The notes: generated by a model not told the origin, from the letters alone. A stretch of 64,000 nucleotides of DNA from Facklamia miroungae (GCF_012396555.1 NZ_JAAXPS010000005.1:1-64000); one strand, 5' to 3'; numbered from the stretch's first letter, positions 9,137 through 18,691 are shown. A program made the numbers and translations.

Positions 9137-10531
9137 TTGAAAGCAAAGATGAATAACAGGGATTTTTTAACGCAGGGTCCGATGTTTAAGGTTATTTTAA
9201 TGATTTCTGCCCCGTTAATGTTTAATAACCTCGTTCGTACGTTTTATACAGTAGCGGATGGTTTATTTTTAGCTCAACTTTCAGCAGAGGATTTTGCGGC
9301 ATCGGCTTTTTCTTGGCCTTTAAATTTTCTTTTCATTTCCTTGGGAATGGGAATTGGGGTAGCTGCTACTGCGCTTTTATCCAATTTTTTGGGGTCCAAG
9401 CAATATAACCGTGTGCAAACTTATGTGGATAATACGCTGTTGCTGACCCTTAGTATAGGTATCGTTTTATCTGTTTTAGGCTATTTAGCTACGCCGTGGA
9501 TGTTAACCATTATGGGAGGCAGTGGTAGCTTTTTAGAAAAAGCCATTGTCTATTTCAAAATAAGTTTTATTGGTCTTGTGTTTGATTTTGCTTTTTTTAC
9601 CTATCAAGCGATCTTGAATGCACAAGGGAATACAAAAACTTTGACTATTATCTCTGCTATTTCGATGATGATCAACATAGTACTTGATCCGATATTTATC
9701 TATGACCAAGTTCCTTTTGTCAACATTTCTGGTTTAGGATGGGGGATTGCAGGAGCCGCATGGGCGACTGTGATTTCAAAAATTGTCTTAATTTCGATGG
9801 CGATTTATGTTGTAAATCAGCAGTCTAGAATTCAACCGCAACTAAGAGGGATCAAATTCAATTGGTCTACTAGTCAGCATATTATGAAACTAGCCTTTCC
9901 CTCTTTCTTAGGTTATGGGGGATCATCACTTGGATTTACAGTTATGAATGCTTTGATCACTTCCTATGGTACAAACACCCTAGCTGCCTTTTCTATGGTG
10001 AATCGTATCTCAGATATTGTTATGCAGCCACAAATGGGGGTAGGAATGGCTCTGACTTCCATAATTGGTCAAAACATGGGAGCAAAGCTCTATACTAGAG
10101 CCAATCAGATTTTTAAACGAGCTATTATTTTTATCCTCTTAATGTCGGTAATATCATCATTAATCATAATGCTGTTCCAAGATCCGATTTTAAGTATCTT
10201 TATTAAAGAATCAGCGGATAGTGATCTATGGATTCAAGCCAAAGAATACCTTGCTTATACAGCTTTTATTATTTTCTTTATGGGCTTGTTTGCAGCCTTC
10301 AATGGCTTTTTCCAAGGATGTGGTCAGACTAAATATTCAATGCTGATGTCTCTGGGAAGGCTCTGGTTTATTCGTGTACCGATTGTAATGTATCTACGTT
10401 ATTTCACCGATTTGGGGTCTTCAGGTATTTGGATTTCAATGTTGATATCCAATATGTTGATTGTTGTCTGGGGCTTTTATATCTATCGCAAGAAAGATTG
10501 GAAGTCACTGGTTCAAATGCAAATGGGTTAG
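9137..10531 (+). CDS. MATE-family multidrug/metabolite exporter
   Basis: Integral membrane antiporter of 464 residues with about twelve predicted helices, expected to export organic cations, drugs or metabolites using an ion gradient. The N-terminus (FKVILMISAPLMFNNLVRTFYTVAD) and two similar halves are typical of the DinF/NorM superfamily. The start is a TTG at 9137 because GGGAGTG lies seven bases before it; the next ATG at 9149 would be too far from that site. It stands alone between the malic enzyme hairpin and a strong bidirectional terminator shared with gdhA. Substrate unknown. Confidence 0.85.
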   Translation: MKAKMNNRDFLTQGPMFKVILMISAPLMFNNLVRTFYTVADGLFLAQLSAEDFAASAFSWPLNFLFISLGMGIGVAATALLSNFLGSKQYNRVQTYVDNTLLLTLSIGIVLSVLGYLATPWMLTIMGGSGSFLEKAIVYFKISFIGLVFDFAFFTYQAILNAQGNTKTLTIISAISMMINIVLDPIFIYDQVPFVNISGLGWGIAGAAWATVISKIVLISMAIYVVNQQSRIQPQLRGIKFNWSTSQHIMKLAFPSFLGYGGSSLGFTVMNALITSYGTNTLAAFSMVNRISDIVMQPQMGVGMALTSIIGQNMGAKLYTRANQIFKRAIIFILLMSVISSLIIMLFQDPILSIFIKESADSDLWIQAKEYLAYTAFIIFFMGLFAAFNGFFQGCGQTKYSMLMSLGRLWFIRVPIVMYLRYFTDLGSSGIWISMLISNMLIVVWGFYIYRKKDWKSLVQMQMG

Positions 10532-10553
10532 TTTTGTTTTGATCAATTATAAT

Positions 10554-10594
10554 AAAAAGAGTGGAGGTGACCTTTTTTCACCTCCACTCTTTTT
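10554..10594. terminator. bidirectional terminator between MATE gene and gdhA
   Basis: AGAGTGGAGGTGA and TCACCTCCACTCT form a long perfect stem with an A-run on the left and T-run on the right, between two convergent genes. Confidence 0.9.
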
Positions 10595-10609
10595 AACTTT
10601 TAACATTTA

Positions 10610-11956
10610 TTAGACAAGTCCATGCAGTCGAATTAAATCAACGATTTTTTTGAAGGAGGCAACATCTGCCGCTACCGCGTACTGTTTGCCTAGGTTGTAC
10701 TCTTGACATGTTGCTTGGCATGTTTTGAAGATTGTAAACATAATGCTTTGAAGTTTTTGATCCACTTCGTCAAATGACCATTGAAGGCGGATGGCATTTT
10801 GCGACATTTCAAGCCCGGATACAGCCACACCTCCAGCATTAGCTGCTTTTCCAGGCGCCCAAATAAAGTTGTCGGTTTGATTGAATATCTGAATTGCTTC
10901 TGAGTTGCAAGGCATATTTGCACCTTCAGCAAGATAACGAACGCCATTAGCGATTAAATTTTTTGCTTGATGAGCTGAAATTTCATTTTGTGTAGCGCAG
11001 GGCAGGGCAATATCCGCTTGAATTGAGCGTGACCAAATAGAGACTTTGGAAAATGAAGCTTGAGGCCGCATTTTTGAATAGAATGAGAGGTCCTTGTTAT
11101 GATGATTAATGATATTCTCCAATAGCTCTACATTTATGCCTTGAGGATCATAAAGCGAGCCTTGGCTATTAGAAACAGCTACAACTATCCCACCTAAACT
11201 AACGGCCTTATGGATCGCGTTTAAGCCTACGTTTCCTAAGCCTGAAATGATTAGACGCTTTTGTGAGATCTGTTCATTTTCCTCCTCTAACATAGCTTGA
11301 AGAAAATAAATAAGCCCATAGCCAGTTGCTTCTTCTCGTCCTAGCGAGCCATTGGCTAATACCGGTTTACCTGTTAAACTTGCTAGTTCAATTCCTTTGA
11401 CGCGTTTATATTGACCATATAGGTAGCCAATCTCTCGTTGACCCACCCCTATATCACCGGCAGGAACATCAATTTTTTCATTGATGTGTTTGGCTAGTTC
11501 AGTCATAAAGGACTGGCAGAAACGCATAATTTCTTGATCCGATCGTCCACGCGGTGAAAAATCAGCACCGCCTTTGCCGCCTCCCATGGGAAGTCCTATT
11601 AAAACATTTTTAAAGGTTTGTTCAAAGGCTAAGAATTTAAGGATACTCTCATTAACGCTTGTATCAAAACGCAATCCTCCTTTATAGGGGCCTAATAAAG
11701 AAGAGTGTTGTACACGGTAGCCCCAATTTATATTTACCTGCCCTTGGTCATCTTGCCAAGGAACTCTAAAAGTAATTATACGTTCAGGAGATACAAGACG
11801 CTCGAGGATTGCTTCTTTCTTCATATTTTTATCTTGATCGATGAGAAACTCGATGGCTGAAAGAAACTCTTTCACTGCTTGAAGATACTCGGTTTGATGA
11901 GCAAACTTTGTTTGGAGATTGGAATAGACTTTTTTAACATAAGGGTTATGAAACAT
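10610..11956 (-). CDS. gdhA: glutamate dehydrogenase, hexameric NADP-type
   Basis: Interconverts 2-oxoglutarate plus ammonia and L-glutamate. The protein has 448 residues from the ATG at 11956, preferred because GGGAG lies seven bases upstream; a seven-residue in-frame extension has no such site. Motifs are KGGLRFDTSVNESILKFL (substrate-binding lysine region), LPMGGGKGGADF with the catalytic lysine, DIGVGQREIGYLYGQYKR and the dinucleotide fold signature GLGNVGLNA. Length and the KGGLRF form fit the 450-residue NADP-dependent GdhA family. It is a single gene with its own terminator. Together with aspartase and proBA nearby, it gives the region a glutamate/aspartate metabolism theme, though shared control is not shown. 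Confidence 0.93.
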   Translation of the reverse strand: MFHNPYVKKVYSNLQTKFAHQTEYLQAVKEFLSAIEFLIDQDKNMKKEAILERLVSPERIITFRVPWQDDQGQVNINWGYRVQHSSLLGPYKGGLRFDTSVNESILKFLAFEQTFKNVLIGLPMGGGKGGADFSPRGRSDQEIMRFCQSFMTELAKHINEKIDVPAGDIGVGQREIGYLYGQYKRVKGIELASLTGKPVLANGSLGREEATGYGLIYFLQAMLEEENEQISQKRLIISGLGNVGLNAIHKAVSLGGIVVAVSNSQGSLYDPQGINVELLENIINHHNKDLSFYSKMRPQASFSKVSIWSRSIQADIALPCATQNEISAHQAKNLIANGVRYLAEGANMPCNSEAIQIFNQTDNFIWAPGKAANAGGVAVSGLEMSQNAIRLQWSFDEVDQKLQSIMFTIFKTCQATCQEYNLGKQYAVAADVASFKKIVDLIRLHGLV

Positions 11957-11986
11957 AATAAAACTCCCATCTTTCACTTTGAAATA

Positions 11987-11995
11987 AGTATAGCA
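11987..11995 (-). promoter_or_regulatory. extended -10 promoter of gdhA
   Basis: Minus-strand TGCTATACT is a good extended -10 about 30 bases before the chosen start; no -35 is recognisable. Confidence 0.45.
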
Positions 11996-12125
11996 TATAC
12001 CAGTAGCTTTTTTAGTCGAATCGATAAGAATAGTCAGTAACCCTCAGAGGTAAAAAGTTCGTGTCAGCAACTTTCTTTAAGGAGATATGATAAAATATAT
12101 CAGGAGTAGAAAGGGGGAAGCTGGG

Positions 12126-13481
12126 ATGAAAAAGATACAAAGACGGAATCATTCTTATTTAATATTTGGCTTGAGCTTGCTGGTAATTGGTATGGGTCTC
12201 GTTTTGTTTAAAGTGGGGACAGCGAATCTAATCATGCAGTTCATAGCTCTCTCAATTCTCATAATGGGCAGTATGCGTTTATGGGATCTTAAATTTGGTC
12301 AAAAATTTAATGGTTCACCAAAAGATAAAAGATTACAAATCTTTATAGTCTTAGCCCAAGTTTTTTTTGCGATAGGTCTTTTAATTTATCATGAGAATTC
12401 TTATTTATGGATGATCCGTGCCATTGGGATTTATCAGTTAATAATGTCTATCTTAAATTTCTTTTCATATTACCTCATGCGTCAGGATGGGGCCCATGAG
12501 CGTCATCAACGATTAGCCTTTGCTCTGGTACACTTATTTTTTGCTTTGGACAGTATTATAGCCACAAGCCAGGGGCATCCAGCTCTGATTCGCTTAGGTA
12601 TCTACTTAATTTTTTTAGGAATTACTTATATTCATGATGGACGGTTTGCTCTGATTGATCCACGTAAAGAACAAGCTTGGCGCCGAACATTGAGAATCCC
12701 TCTGCCAGTCATTTTTTCAGCCTTATTACCCCAAAAGTTAATTCACAATATTAATGAGATAATTACAGGACGAGTGAATGATCTTTATCCAGATCTGACT
12801 TCTTCTCTTCAAACTTTTGATAAAGGTATAGCAAAAGATCAAGACCATCGGATTACCATTCAAATTCATGTTGGAACAGCTACTTTTGACATGGTAGGAC
12901 ATATGAATATTATTTATAAGGGTGTTGTTTATTTTTACGGTAATCATGATGTTGATTCTAGGAATTTGTTTGATACAGCTGGGGATGGGGTTTTAGCCTT
13001 AATTGACCAAGAAGAATATTTAGCATTCGCTTTAAGAAATCGTCTCACAATTGTTGAATATGATATTGCTATTACACCAGAGCAAGCTCAACTCATTGAA
13101 GAAAAAATGTCTGAAATGAAAGAAGAAATGGTTGTATGGCACCCACAATCAAAGGCCGTACTAAAATCTTTCGTTGGCAAACTAAAGCGTGAAACGAATC
13201 ATACAGTTTTTTATAAATTTAAAGCCGGACAATTTCAGACATATTTTGTTTTTTGGACCAATTGTGTTTTGTTTTCTGATAATATTCTAGAAGCGATGGG
13301 ATTAGATCTTTTTCCTCTCATTGGTATTCAAACACCTGGTACGTATTATGACTTTTTAGAAAGAGAATACCAAAAAGAAGAGTCGATTATTATAGAACGA
13401 AGAGTCTATAGCCAGGTACTGCGGAATTATTTGTCTAAATTATCTTTTGCTGAACCCAAAGAGTATCATCAAAATGTCTAA
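12126..13481 (+). CDS. six-helix membrane protein with possible permuted papain-like C-terminal domain
   Basis: Function unknown. The 451-residue protein starts at 12126, behind a GGGGG stretch at 8 bases; an earlier in-frame ATG at 12087 sits too close to its GGAG. The first 180 residues form about six membrane helices in the manner of HdeD/DUF308 proteins (for example GLSLLVIGMGLVLFKVG). The soluble C-terminal part has a glycine-histidine segment, MVGHMNIIYKG (His 259), and about 120 residues later TNCVLFSDNILEAMG (Cys 380). A His-before-Cys order with NC before a helix recalls the circularly permuted papain-like folds (YiiX, DUF4105). That reading is inference; the membrane topology is seen more surely. 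It is a single gene between gdhA and proBA. Confidence 0.6.
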   Translation: MKKIQRRNHSYLIFGLSLLVIGMGLVLFKVGTANLIMQFIALSILIMGSMRLWDLKFGQKFNGSPKDKRLQIFIVLAQVFFAIGLLIYHENSYLWMIRAIGIYQLIMSILNFFSYYLMRQDGAHERHQRLAFALVHLFFALDSIIATSQGHPALIRLGIYLIFLGITYIHDGRFALIDPRKEQAWRRTLRIPLPVIFSALLPQKLIHNINEIITGRVNDLYPDLTSSLQTFDKGIAKDQDHRITIQIHVGTATFDMVGHMNIIYKGVVYFYGNHDVDSRNLFDTAGDGVLALIDQEEYLAFALRNRLTIVEYDIAITPEQAQLIEEKMSEMKEEMVVWHPQSKAVLKSFVGKLKRETNHTVFYKFKAGQFQTYFVFWTNCVLFSDNILEAMGLDLFPLIGIQTPGTYYDFLEREYQKEESIIIERRVYSQVLRNYLSKLSFAEPKEYHQNV

Positions 13482-13537
13482 TCATTATTGAAAGAAAACA
13501 TTTTCTTTTCAATTTGTAACGAGAATGCCAACCACTC

Positions 13538-13566
13538 TTTACCCTAATCAAATTGTTTTCTATAAT
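13538..13566 (+). promoter_or_regulatory. promoter of proBA
   Basis: TTTACC and TATAAT are spaced by 17 bases and lie 32 bases before the proB start. Confidence 0.6.
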
Positions 13567-13597
13567 AGAGCTATTGAATAGAAAATGAGGATAAAAT

Positions 13598-14407
13598 ATG
13601 AATCGAACAAACTTAAGAAATGCAAAAAGGATTATTATAAAATTAGGGACTAACACTATTTTGTCCAATGAAGGTATTAATTTTGCTAAAATGGATCGAT
13701 TGGCTTATGTTTGTGCCAGTTTAATTCAAGAAGGTAAAGAAATTGTGATCGTTTCTTCAGGAGCGATCGGGGTAGGAAGTAAAGAATTAAATGAAGAACA
13801 TTATCCTACAACCATCGCCGATCAGCAGGTGGCTTCTGCAGTGGGACAGACGATACTGATGGGGCATTACGCGCGATTTTTTAAGTATTACGGTGTCAAT
13901 GTTGGCCAAATACTTTTAACACGCGATGTGATTGATTATCCGCAATCATTACAAAATGTTCAAGTAGCCATGGATACATTACTTAGACGAAAGATTGTTC
14001 CGATTATTAATGAAAATGATGCGGTTGCTGTTGAGGAGTTAAATCATCAAACAAAGTTTGGAGATAACGATACCTTATCAGCAATAGTGGCCAAGATGAC
14101 AGCTGCAGATCTCCTAGTTATTTTGTCTGATGTGGATGGTTTATATGACTCCAATCCCCAACAGAACCCGAAGGCTCGATTAATCGACCAAGTGAATGAA
14201 ATGACGGAAGAAATTCATCAAATGGCCTTGGGTAAAGGTTCTGAATTCTCTACAGGGGGTATGGCTACTAAGTTGAATGCAGCTGAAGTGATCTTAACGA
14301 CAAACTCTTCCTTAGTGATTACTTCAGGAGCAGATCCATCGATCATTTTTGATATTCTCAAGGGAGAAACGATAGGAACTTTTTTTCATAGGAAAGGAGA
14401 CCGATAA
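13598..14407 (+). CDS. proB: glutamate 5-kinase, short form without PUA domain
   Basis: First enzyme of proline synthesis: phosphorylates L-glutamate to gamma-glutamyl phosphate. The amino-acid-kinase fold is marked by IIIKLGTNTIL, SSGAIGVGSKEL, PIINENDAVAVEEL, FGDNDTLSAIVA and LSDVDGLYDSNP. At 269 residues it lacks the C-terminal PUA domain present in the roughly 370-residue ProB of many bacteria; this short form is common in lactic-acid-type Firmicutes. proA starts two bases after its stop, so the pair is translationally linked and the unstable intermediate is probably channelled. Feedback by proline is likely from family knowledge. No proC is present in the window. Confidence 0.93.
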   Translation: MNRTNLRNAKRIIIKLGTNTILSNEGINFAKMDRLAYVCASLIQEGKEIVIVSSGAIGVGSKELNEEHYPTTIADQQVASAVGQTILMGHYARFFKYYGVNVGQILLTRDVIDYPQSLQNVQVAMDTLLRRKIVPIINENDAVAVEELNHQTKFGDNDTLSAIVAKMTAADLLVILSDVDGLYDSNPQQNPKARLIDQVNEMTEEIHQMALGKGSEFSTGGMATKLNAAEVILTTNSSLVITSGADPSIIFDILKGETIGTFFHRKGDR

Positions 14408-14408
14408 T

Positions 14409-15668
14409 ATGAAAAATACCACCATGGATTTATTAGCGATTGGCCAAAAAGCTAAAGAGAGTTCTGAAATTTTACGAAAACTAGATAGTCAATCGCGAAA
14501 TAAGGCCCTATTAGCGATGGCAAAATCTTTAGAAGAACAGAAGACAGTTATCTTAGAAAAAAACAATCAAGATGTGAATAACGCACGTGAAGATGGTATG
14601 GCAACAGCAATGCTTGAAAGACTTACCCTTGATAATAAACGCTTTGTTTCGATGGTTGCTGGAATTCGGAAAATTGCTCAACTACCAGATCCTTTAGCTC
14701 AAACGCGTAAACAATGGGTGAATGACTTAGGTTTACGAATTAGCCAAAGATCCGTTCCCTTAGGTGTCATAGGAATAATATATGAATCGCGTCCTAATGT
14801 TACCGCAGATGCATCCAGTTTATGCTTAAAGGCAGGGAATGCGGTCATATTAAGAGGTGGTAAGGAAGCAATTGCCACAAATATCGCCATCGTTGAAGCG
14901 ATTCAAACAGGTCTCGAATCAGTTGGTTTATCCAAATATTGTGTTCAGTTAATTAGTGATCCAGACCGCCAGTTAGTGACGCAGTTAATGCAAATGAATC
15001 AGTATGTTGACTGCTTAATTCCAAGAGGAGGGGCTGAGCTCATTCAAAATGTGGTTCAAAATGCAACAGTACCAGTGATTGAAACAGGGGTAGGTAATGT
15101 CCATATTTATGTTCATGAAACAGCTGATTTTGAGATGGCTAAAGCTATTATTGTGAATGCTAAAACACAACGTCCGTCAGTATGTAATGCTGTGGAAACG
15201 ATTGTTGTGGATGAAGCGTTTGCGAATGCTCATCTATCGCAGATTGGAAATGCCTTGTTTGATGCGAATGTTCAGATTTTAGGAGATGAACAAACACGTA
15301 AACTACTACCCTATTCTGTCCAAGCGAGCGAAAAAGATTATAAGACAGAATTTTTAGATTTAGTAGTGGCTGTTAAAGTTGTAAAAAACTATGCTCAAGC
15401 TATTGAACATATCAGTCGCTATTCAACTGGACATTCGGAAGCGATTATAACCCAAGATTATTCAGTGGCACAGGACTTTATGAATGATATTGATTCAGCA
15501 GCGGTTTATGTGAATGCTTCGACGCGGTTTACAGATGGTGAAGTTTTTGGCTTTGGTGGTGAAATTGGTATTTCAACTCAAAAGCTTCATGCACGGGGTC
15601 CGATGGGTTTAGAAGCTCTAACAACCTACAAGTACTTAATTGAAGGCTCTGGACAAATAAGAAATTAG
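14409..15668 (+). CDS. proA: glutamate-5-semialdehyde dehydrogenase (gamma-glutamyl phosphate reductase)
   Basis: Second step of proline synthesis: NADPH-dependent reduction of gamma-glutamyl phosphate to glutamate 5-semialdehyde. The 419-residue protein shows the aldehyde-dehydrogenase-like fold with VPLGVIGIIYESRPNVTADA, CLKAGNAVILRGGKEA and the catalytic Cys 259 in RPSVCNAVETIVV. Its ribosome-binding site AGGAAAGGAGA lies inside the end of proB. A paired hairpin region that separates it from the convergent P-type ATPase gene follows. Confidence 0.95.
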   Translation: MKNTTMDLLAIGQKAKESSEILRKLDSQSRNKALLAMAKSLEEQKTVILEKNNQDVNNAREDGMATAMLERLTLDNKRFVSMVAGIRKIAQLPDPLAQTRKQWVNDLGLRISQRSVPLGVIGIIYESRPNVTADASSLCLKAGNAVILRGGKEAIATNIAIVEAIQTGLESVGLSKYCVQLISDPDRQLVTQLMQMNQYVDCLIPRGGAELIQNVVQNATVPVIETGVGNVHIYVHETADFEMAKAIIVNAKTQRPSVCNAVETIVVDEAFANAHLSQIGNALFDANVQILGDEQTRKLLPYSVQASEKDYKTEFLDLVVAVKVVKNYAQAIEHISRYSTGHSEAIITQDYSVAQDFMNDIDSAAVYVNASTRFTDGEVFGFGGEIGISTQKLHARGPMGLEALTTYKYLIEGSGQIRN

Positions 15669-15677
15669 CACACAAAA

Positions 15678-15769
15678 AAACTGAGACTTTGTCTCAGTTT
15701 CAGACTGTAGACAAAGTCCTTTAAATCACCAACCAATGGTGATTTAGAGGGCTCTGTCTCATTTTTTAT
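15678..15769. terminator. double hairpin terminator between proA and P-type ATPase gene
   Basis: The first hairpin is AAACTGAGAC (15678-15687) with GTCTCAGTTT (15691-15700). A second, larger one has a core AAATCACC (15723-15730) with GGTGATTT (15738-15745), extends outward over about 22 bases with wobble pairs, and ends in a T-run. It can serve both convergent genes. Confidence 0.8.
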
Positions 15770-15781
15770 TTAGTGTAAGAT

Positions 15782-18487
15782 TTAACGGTTATATTTATCA
15801 GTAAAGCCACTTGCTCGCATGATTAATTTAACAATTTCGACTACTACTACAATTGATACAGCTGCTGCTATCACTATTCCCCATTGTCCGCCTGTGAGTG
15901 CATGGACATCAAAAAATTGACTAATGCCAGGGATAAGGACAACCCCTAGTAACATGGCACCTGATACCAAGAAAGCGAGGTTGAGCCACTTGTTGTCAAA
16001 TGGATTGCGACTAAATAAAGAAGTGAAAACAGACTTGACGTTATAAGCATGGAACAATTGAATTAAACCTAGAGTAATAAAAGCCATTGTTTCTGCAAGC
16101 ACGTGACGCTCATCACCCACTAAATGAGTGTGCATAGGTCCTTCAGCTGCATACCAATAAACAAATAAAGTGATTAAGGCTTCCAAAATTCCTTGATAAA
16201 GAATGGAAGGTGCTACGCCAAAGGATAAGAAAGAATCTTTCTTGGTCCGAGGGCGATGGGACATTACGTCGGATTCAGCCTTTTCCATACCTAACGCAAT
16301 GGCCGGGAAAACGTCAGTCACCAAGTTAATCCATAAGATATGAATTGGCTCAAGAATCACCCAACCAAATAGGGTGGCTGTGAATAAGGTGATAACTTCT
16401 CCTAAGTTGGCCGAAAGTAAGAATTGAACGGCCTTTTGGATATTGGCAAATACTTTTCGTCCTTCCTCCACTGCAACCACAATCGTTTGGAAATTGTCAT
16501 CAGCCAGTACCATATCAGAAGCTCCTTTAGAAACTTCTGTTCCTGTTATACCCATTCCAACCCCGATATCAGCTTGTTTTAGGGAAGGGGCATCATTCAC
16601 CCCGTCACCAGTCATTGATACGACAGCATCATTAGCTTGCCAGGCTCGAATAATTCGAACTTTATGTTCTGGAGAGACCCGAGCATAGACAGCATAGTTT
16701 TCTACTTCTTTGGCCAGTTGGTCATCAGAAATTTCATCCAGTTGGTCACCGGTCATTACATGACGTTCATTTTCACTATCATTAGGATCTAAAATGGTCA
16801 GACGTTCAGCAATAGCTTGAGCAGTCATAGCATGGTCGCCCGTGATCATGACCGTACGAATTCCTGCTAGGCGAGCTTTTTCAATGGAAGCTTTAGCTTC
16901 TGTTCGTTCAGGGTCAATCATACCAACTAAACCAGTAAAAACTAAATTATTTTCAAGTGTTTCTGTTGTAACCTCAGTCGGAATTTCGTCGATGATTTTA
17001 AAGGCTCCAGCCAGGACGCGCAATGCTTGACGACCTAACTTCGCATTTTCTTCTAGAATTTCTTCTTTGGTTGTGGAAGTCATTTCAAGCACTTTTTGGT
17101 CTTTTAGAATGTGCTTAGACCGTTGTATCAATTGATCGGGAGCGCCCTTTACAAAGACTATGAAGCGACCATCACTTGCTTTATGGATCGTCGACATTAA
17201 CTTACGACTCGAATCGAAGGGTATTTCTTCAACACGAGGGAATTGGTTTAATTGATCTGTTAAATCCATTTCATGGTCTAAAGCATATTGAACAAGGGCT
17301 GTTTCCGTTGGATCACCACTGACATTTCCTTGCGCGTCAATTTTAGTGTCATTGGGGAAAGCAAAAGAACGAATAAATTCACCAGTTACATCTATTGGGT
17401 CTTTGGCATCATATAACTTTCCATTATAATAAACTTTTTCAACTGTCATCTGGTTAAGTGTTAGCGTACCCGTTTTATCGGAACAAATCACCTTAGTAGA
17501 TCCTAAAGTTTCTACAGCTGGTAGGGTCCTTACTAGAGCATTTCGCTCAGCCATGGTCTGTGTACCTAGTGAAAGAATAATGGTTGAAATAGCAGGTAGT
17601 CCTTCCGGAATAGCCGCTACAGCTAGTGAAATAGATACTAAAAGCATTTGAATAGGAGAGAAACCTTTGAAGAAAACCCCAACAATAAAAGTTAAAATAG
17701 CAATGGCAATAATTAAGTAAGTGAGGGTTTTACCAAGTTTCTCTTGGTCTTTTTGGAGTGGAGTGAGCTGTTTCTCGGTTGAAGACAGCATGGCGGCAAT
17801 ATGACCCACTTCTGTATCCATTCCTGTTTGGGTTACTACACCAAGTCCTCGACCATAAGTAATGTTTGTTGAGGAATAGGCCATATTTGACCGATCACCA
17901 ATACCTGCTTCTTTTTCGATAATTTGCTCAGCATGTTTCTCCACTGGAACAGATTCACCGGTTAAAGCAGCTTCTTCGACTTTTAAGGAGTTTGTTTCGA
18001 CTAAGCGCAAGTCAGCTGGGACGATGTCACCTGCTTCTAAACTAACAATATCTCCTGGAACGAGTTCGGTTGATTTTATCTTGCTGAAAGATCCATCACG
18101 CAATACATTAGCTTCTGGAGATGACATATCGCGTAAAGCGTTAATGGCATCTTCAGCTTTTGCTTCTTGAAAAACACCTAAAATGGCATTCAAAAGTACG
18201 ACGATCAAGATTATAATTGAGTCAGTAGGCCCTTCCCCTTCCATATAACCTACAAATGCAGATACAATCGAAGCAACCAACAAGACGATAATCATAAAGT
18301 CCTTAAATTGATCAATAAATTTTTGAAGAAGTGACCTCGTTTCTTCTTCTTTAAGTGTGTTTTCACCGTATTGCTCCAAACGCGATTTTACTTCTACTTG
18401 AGTTAAACCTGTTTGAATATTTGTATTGAGTTTGCTAATAATCTCTTGACCGGATTTAGCATACGCAATAATATCTTTGGTTGACAT
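15782..18487 (-). CDS. Ca2+/Mn2+ P-type ATPase under manganese riboswitch
   Basis: Membrane pump of 901 residues in the P2A (SERCA/PMR1-like) group. In order it has an N-terminal cation-ATPase domain, actuator motif ALTGESVP (TGES 176-179), transport-helix motif AAIPEGLPA (about 291-299), phosphorylation motif DKTGTLT (Asp 337), hinge GDGVNDAP, and late-helix segments SANLGEV and ILWINLVTD that fit calcium-type ion sites. GGGAGG precedes the ATG. A yybP-ykoY riboswitch and terminator lie upstream, so synthesis should rise with Mn2+, as known for related lactococcal and streptococcal pumps (YoaB, MgtA). Export of Mn2+ and/or Ca2+ is therefore the best reading; the sequence alone does not separate the two ions. 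Confidence 0.9.
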   Translation of the reverse strand: MSTKDIIAYAKSGQEIISKLNTNIQTGLTQVEVKSRLEQYGENTLKEEETRSLLQKFIDQFKDFMIIVLLVASIVSAFVGYMEGEGPTDSIIILIVVLLNAILGVFQEAKAEDAINALRDMSSPEANVLRDGSFSKIKSTELVPGDIVSLEAGDIVPADLRLVETNSLKVEEAALTGESVPVEKHAEQIIEKEAGIGDRSNMAYSSTNITYGRGLGVVTQTGMDTEVGHIAAMLSSTEKQLTPLQKDQEKLGKTLTYLIIAIAILTFIVGVFFKGFSPIQMLLVSISLAVAAIPEGLPAISTIILSLGTQTMAERNALVRTLPAVETLGSTKVICSDKTGTLTLNQMTVEKVYYNGKLYDAKDPIDVTGEFIRSFAFPNDTKIDAQGNVSGDPTETALVQYALDHEMDLTDQLNQFPRVEEIPFDSSRKLMSTIHKASDGRFIVFVKGAPDQLIQRSKHILKDQKVLEMTSTTKEEILEENAKLGRQALRVLAGAFKIIDEIPTEVTTETLENNLVFTGLVGMIDPERTEAKASIEKARLAGIRTVMITGDHAMTAQAIAERLTILDPNDSENERHVMTGDQLDEISDDQLAKEVENYAVYARVSPEHKVRIIRAWQANDAVVSMTGDGVNDAPSLKQADIGVGMGITGTEVSKGASDMVLADDNFQTIVVAVEEGRKVFANIQKAVQFLLSANLGEVITLFTATLFGWVILEPIHILWINLVTDVFPAIALGMEKAESDVMSHRPRTKKDSFLSFGVAPSILYQGILEALITLFVYWYAAEGPMHTHLVGDERHVLAETMAFITLGLIQLFHAYNVKSVFTSLFSRNPFDNKWLNLAFLVSGAMLLGVVLIPGISQFFDVHALTGGQWGIVIAAAVSIVVVVEIVKLIMRASGFTDKYNR

Positions 18488-18530
18488 TAACTTTCCTCCC
18501 TTTAAATTTCGTGTTGATAAGTTTGTTATT

Positions 18531-18590
18531 GAATAGAAAAAGACTTATGCCACTTGGGCAACACAAAGCTGCGCTCAACGGCATAAGTCT
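18531..18590 (-). terminator. riboswitch-controlled intrinsic terminator
   Basis: On the minus strand AGACTTATGCC (18590-18580) pairs with GGCATAAGTCT (18551-18541), followed by TTTTCTATTC. Its 5' arm contains CTTATG, which is also the 3' side of riboswitch helix P1, so the two structures exclude each other. Confidence 0.82.
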
Positions 18591-18678
18591 CACTTTTTCA
18601 GACTGTACCAGTAGCAAAAAACTACTTATCGTTGTTGATACAGCCAAGATAGAAACTATCTTAAGTTACTCCCTTATG
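18582..18678 (-). ncRNA. yybP-ykoY manganese riboswitch aptamer
   Basis: The leader of the P-type ATPase gene begins with CATAAGGGAGTAAC and closes with GTGAGACTTATG, so CATAAG pairs with CTTATG as helix P1. The GGGAGTA and GAGACTT elements match the conserved 5' and 3' parts of the yybP-ykoY class. Between them GGCTGTA and TACAGTC form a second helix whose loop holds TCAACAA, close to the conserved CAAUA-type loop, and AGTAG pairs with CTACT as another hairpin. With ligand, P1 would hold CTTATG and prevent the terminator, giving an ON switch. Confidence 0.82.
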
Positions 18679-18691
18679 AACATCTAGCTAA

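Noticed and set aside
15691-18608. Shared TTTCAGACTGTA at about 15698 and 18597 as a dispersed repeat
   Set aside because: Only about 12 bases are common, and the second copy is part of the riboswitch helix, so chance similarity is likely.
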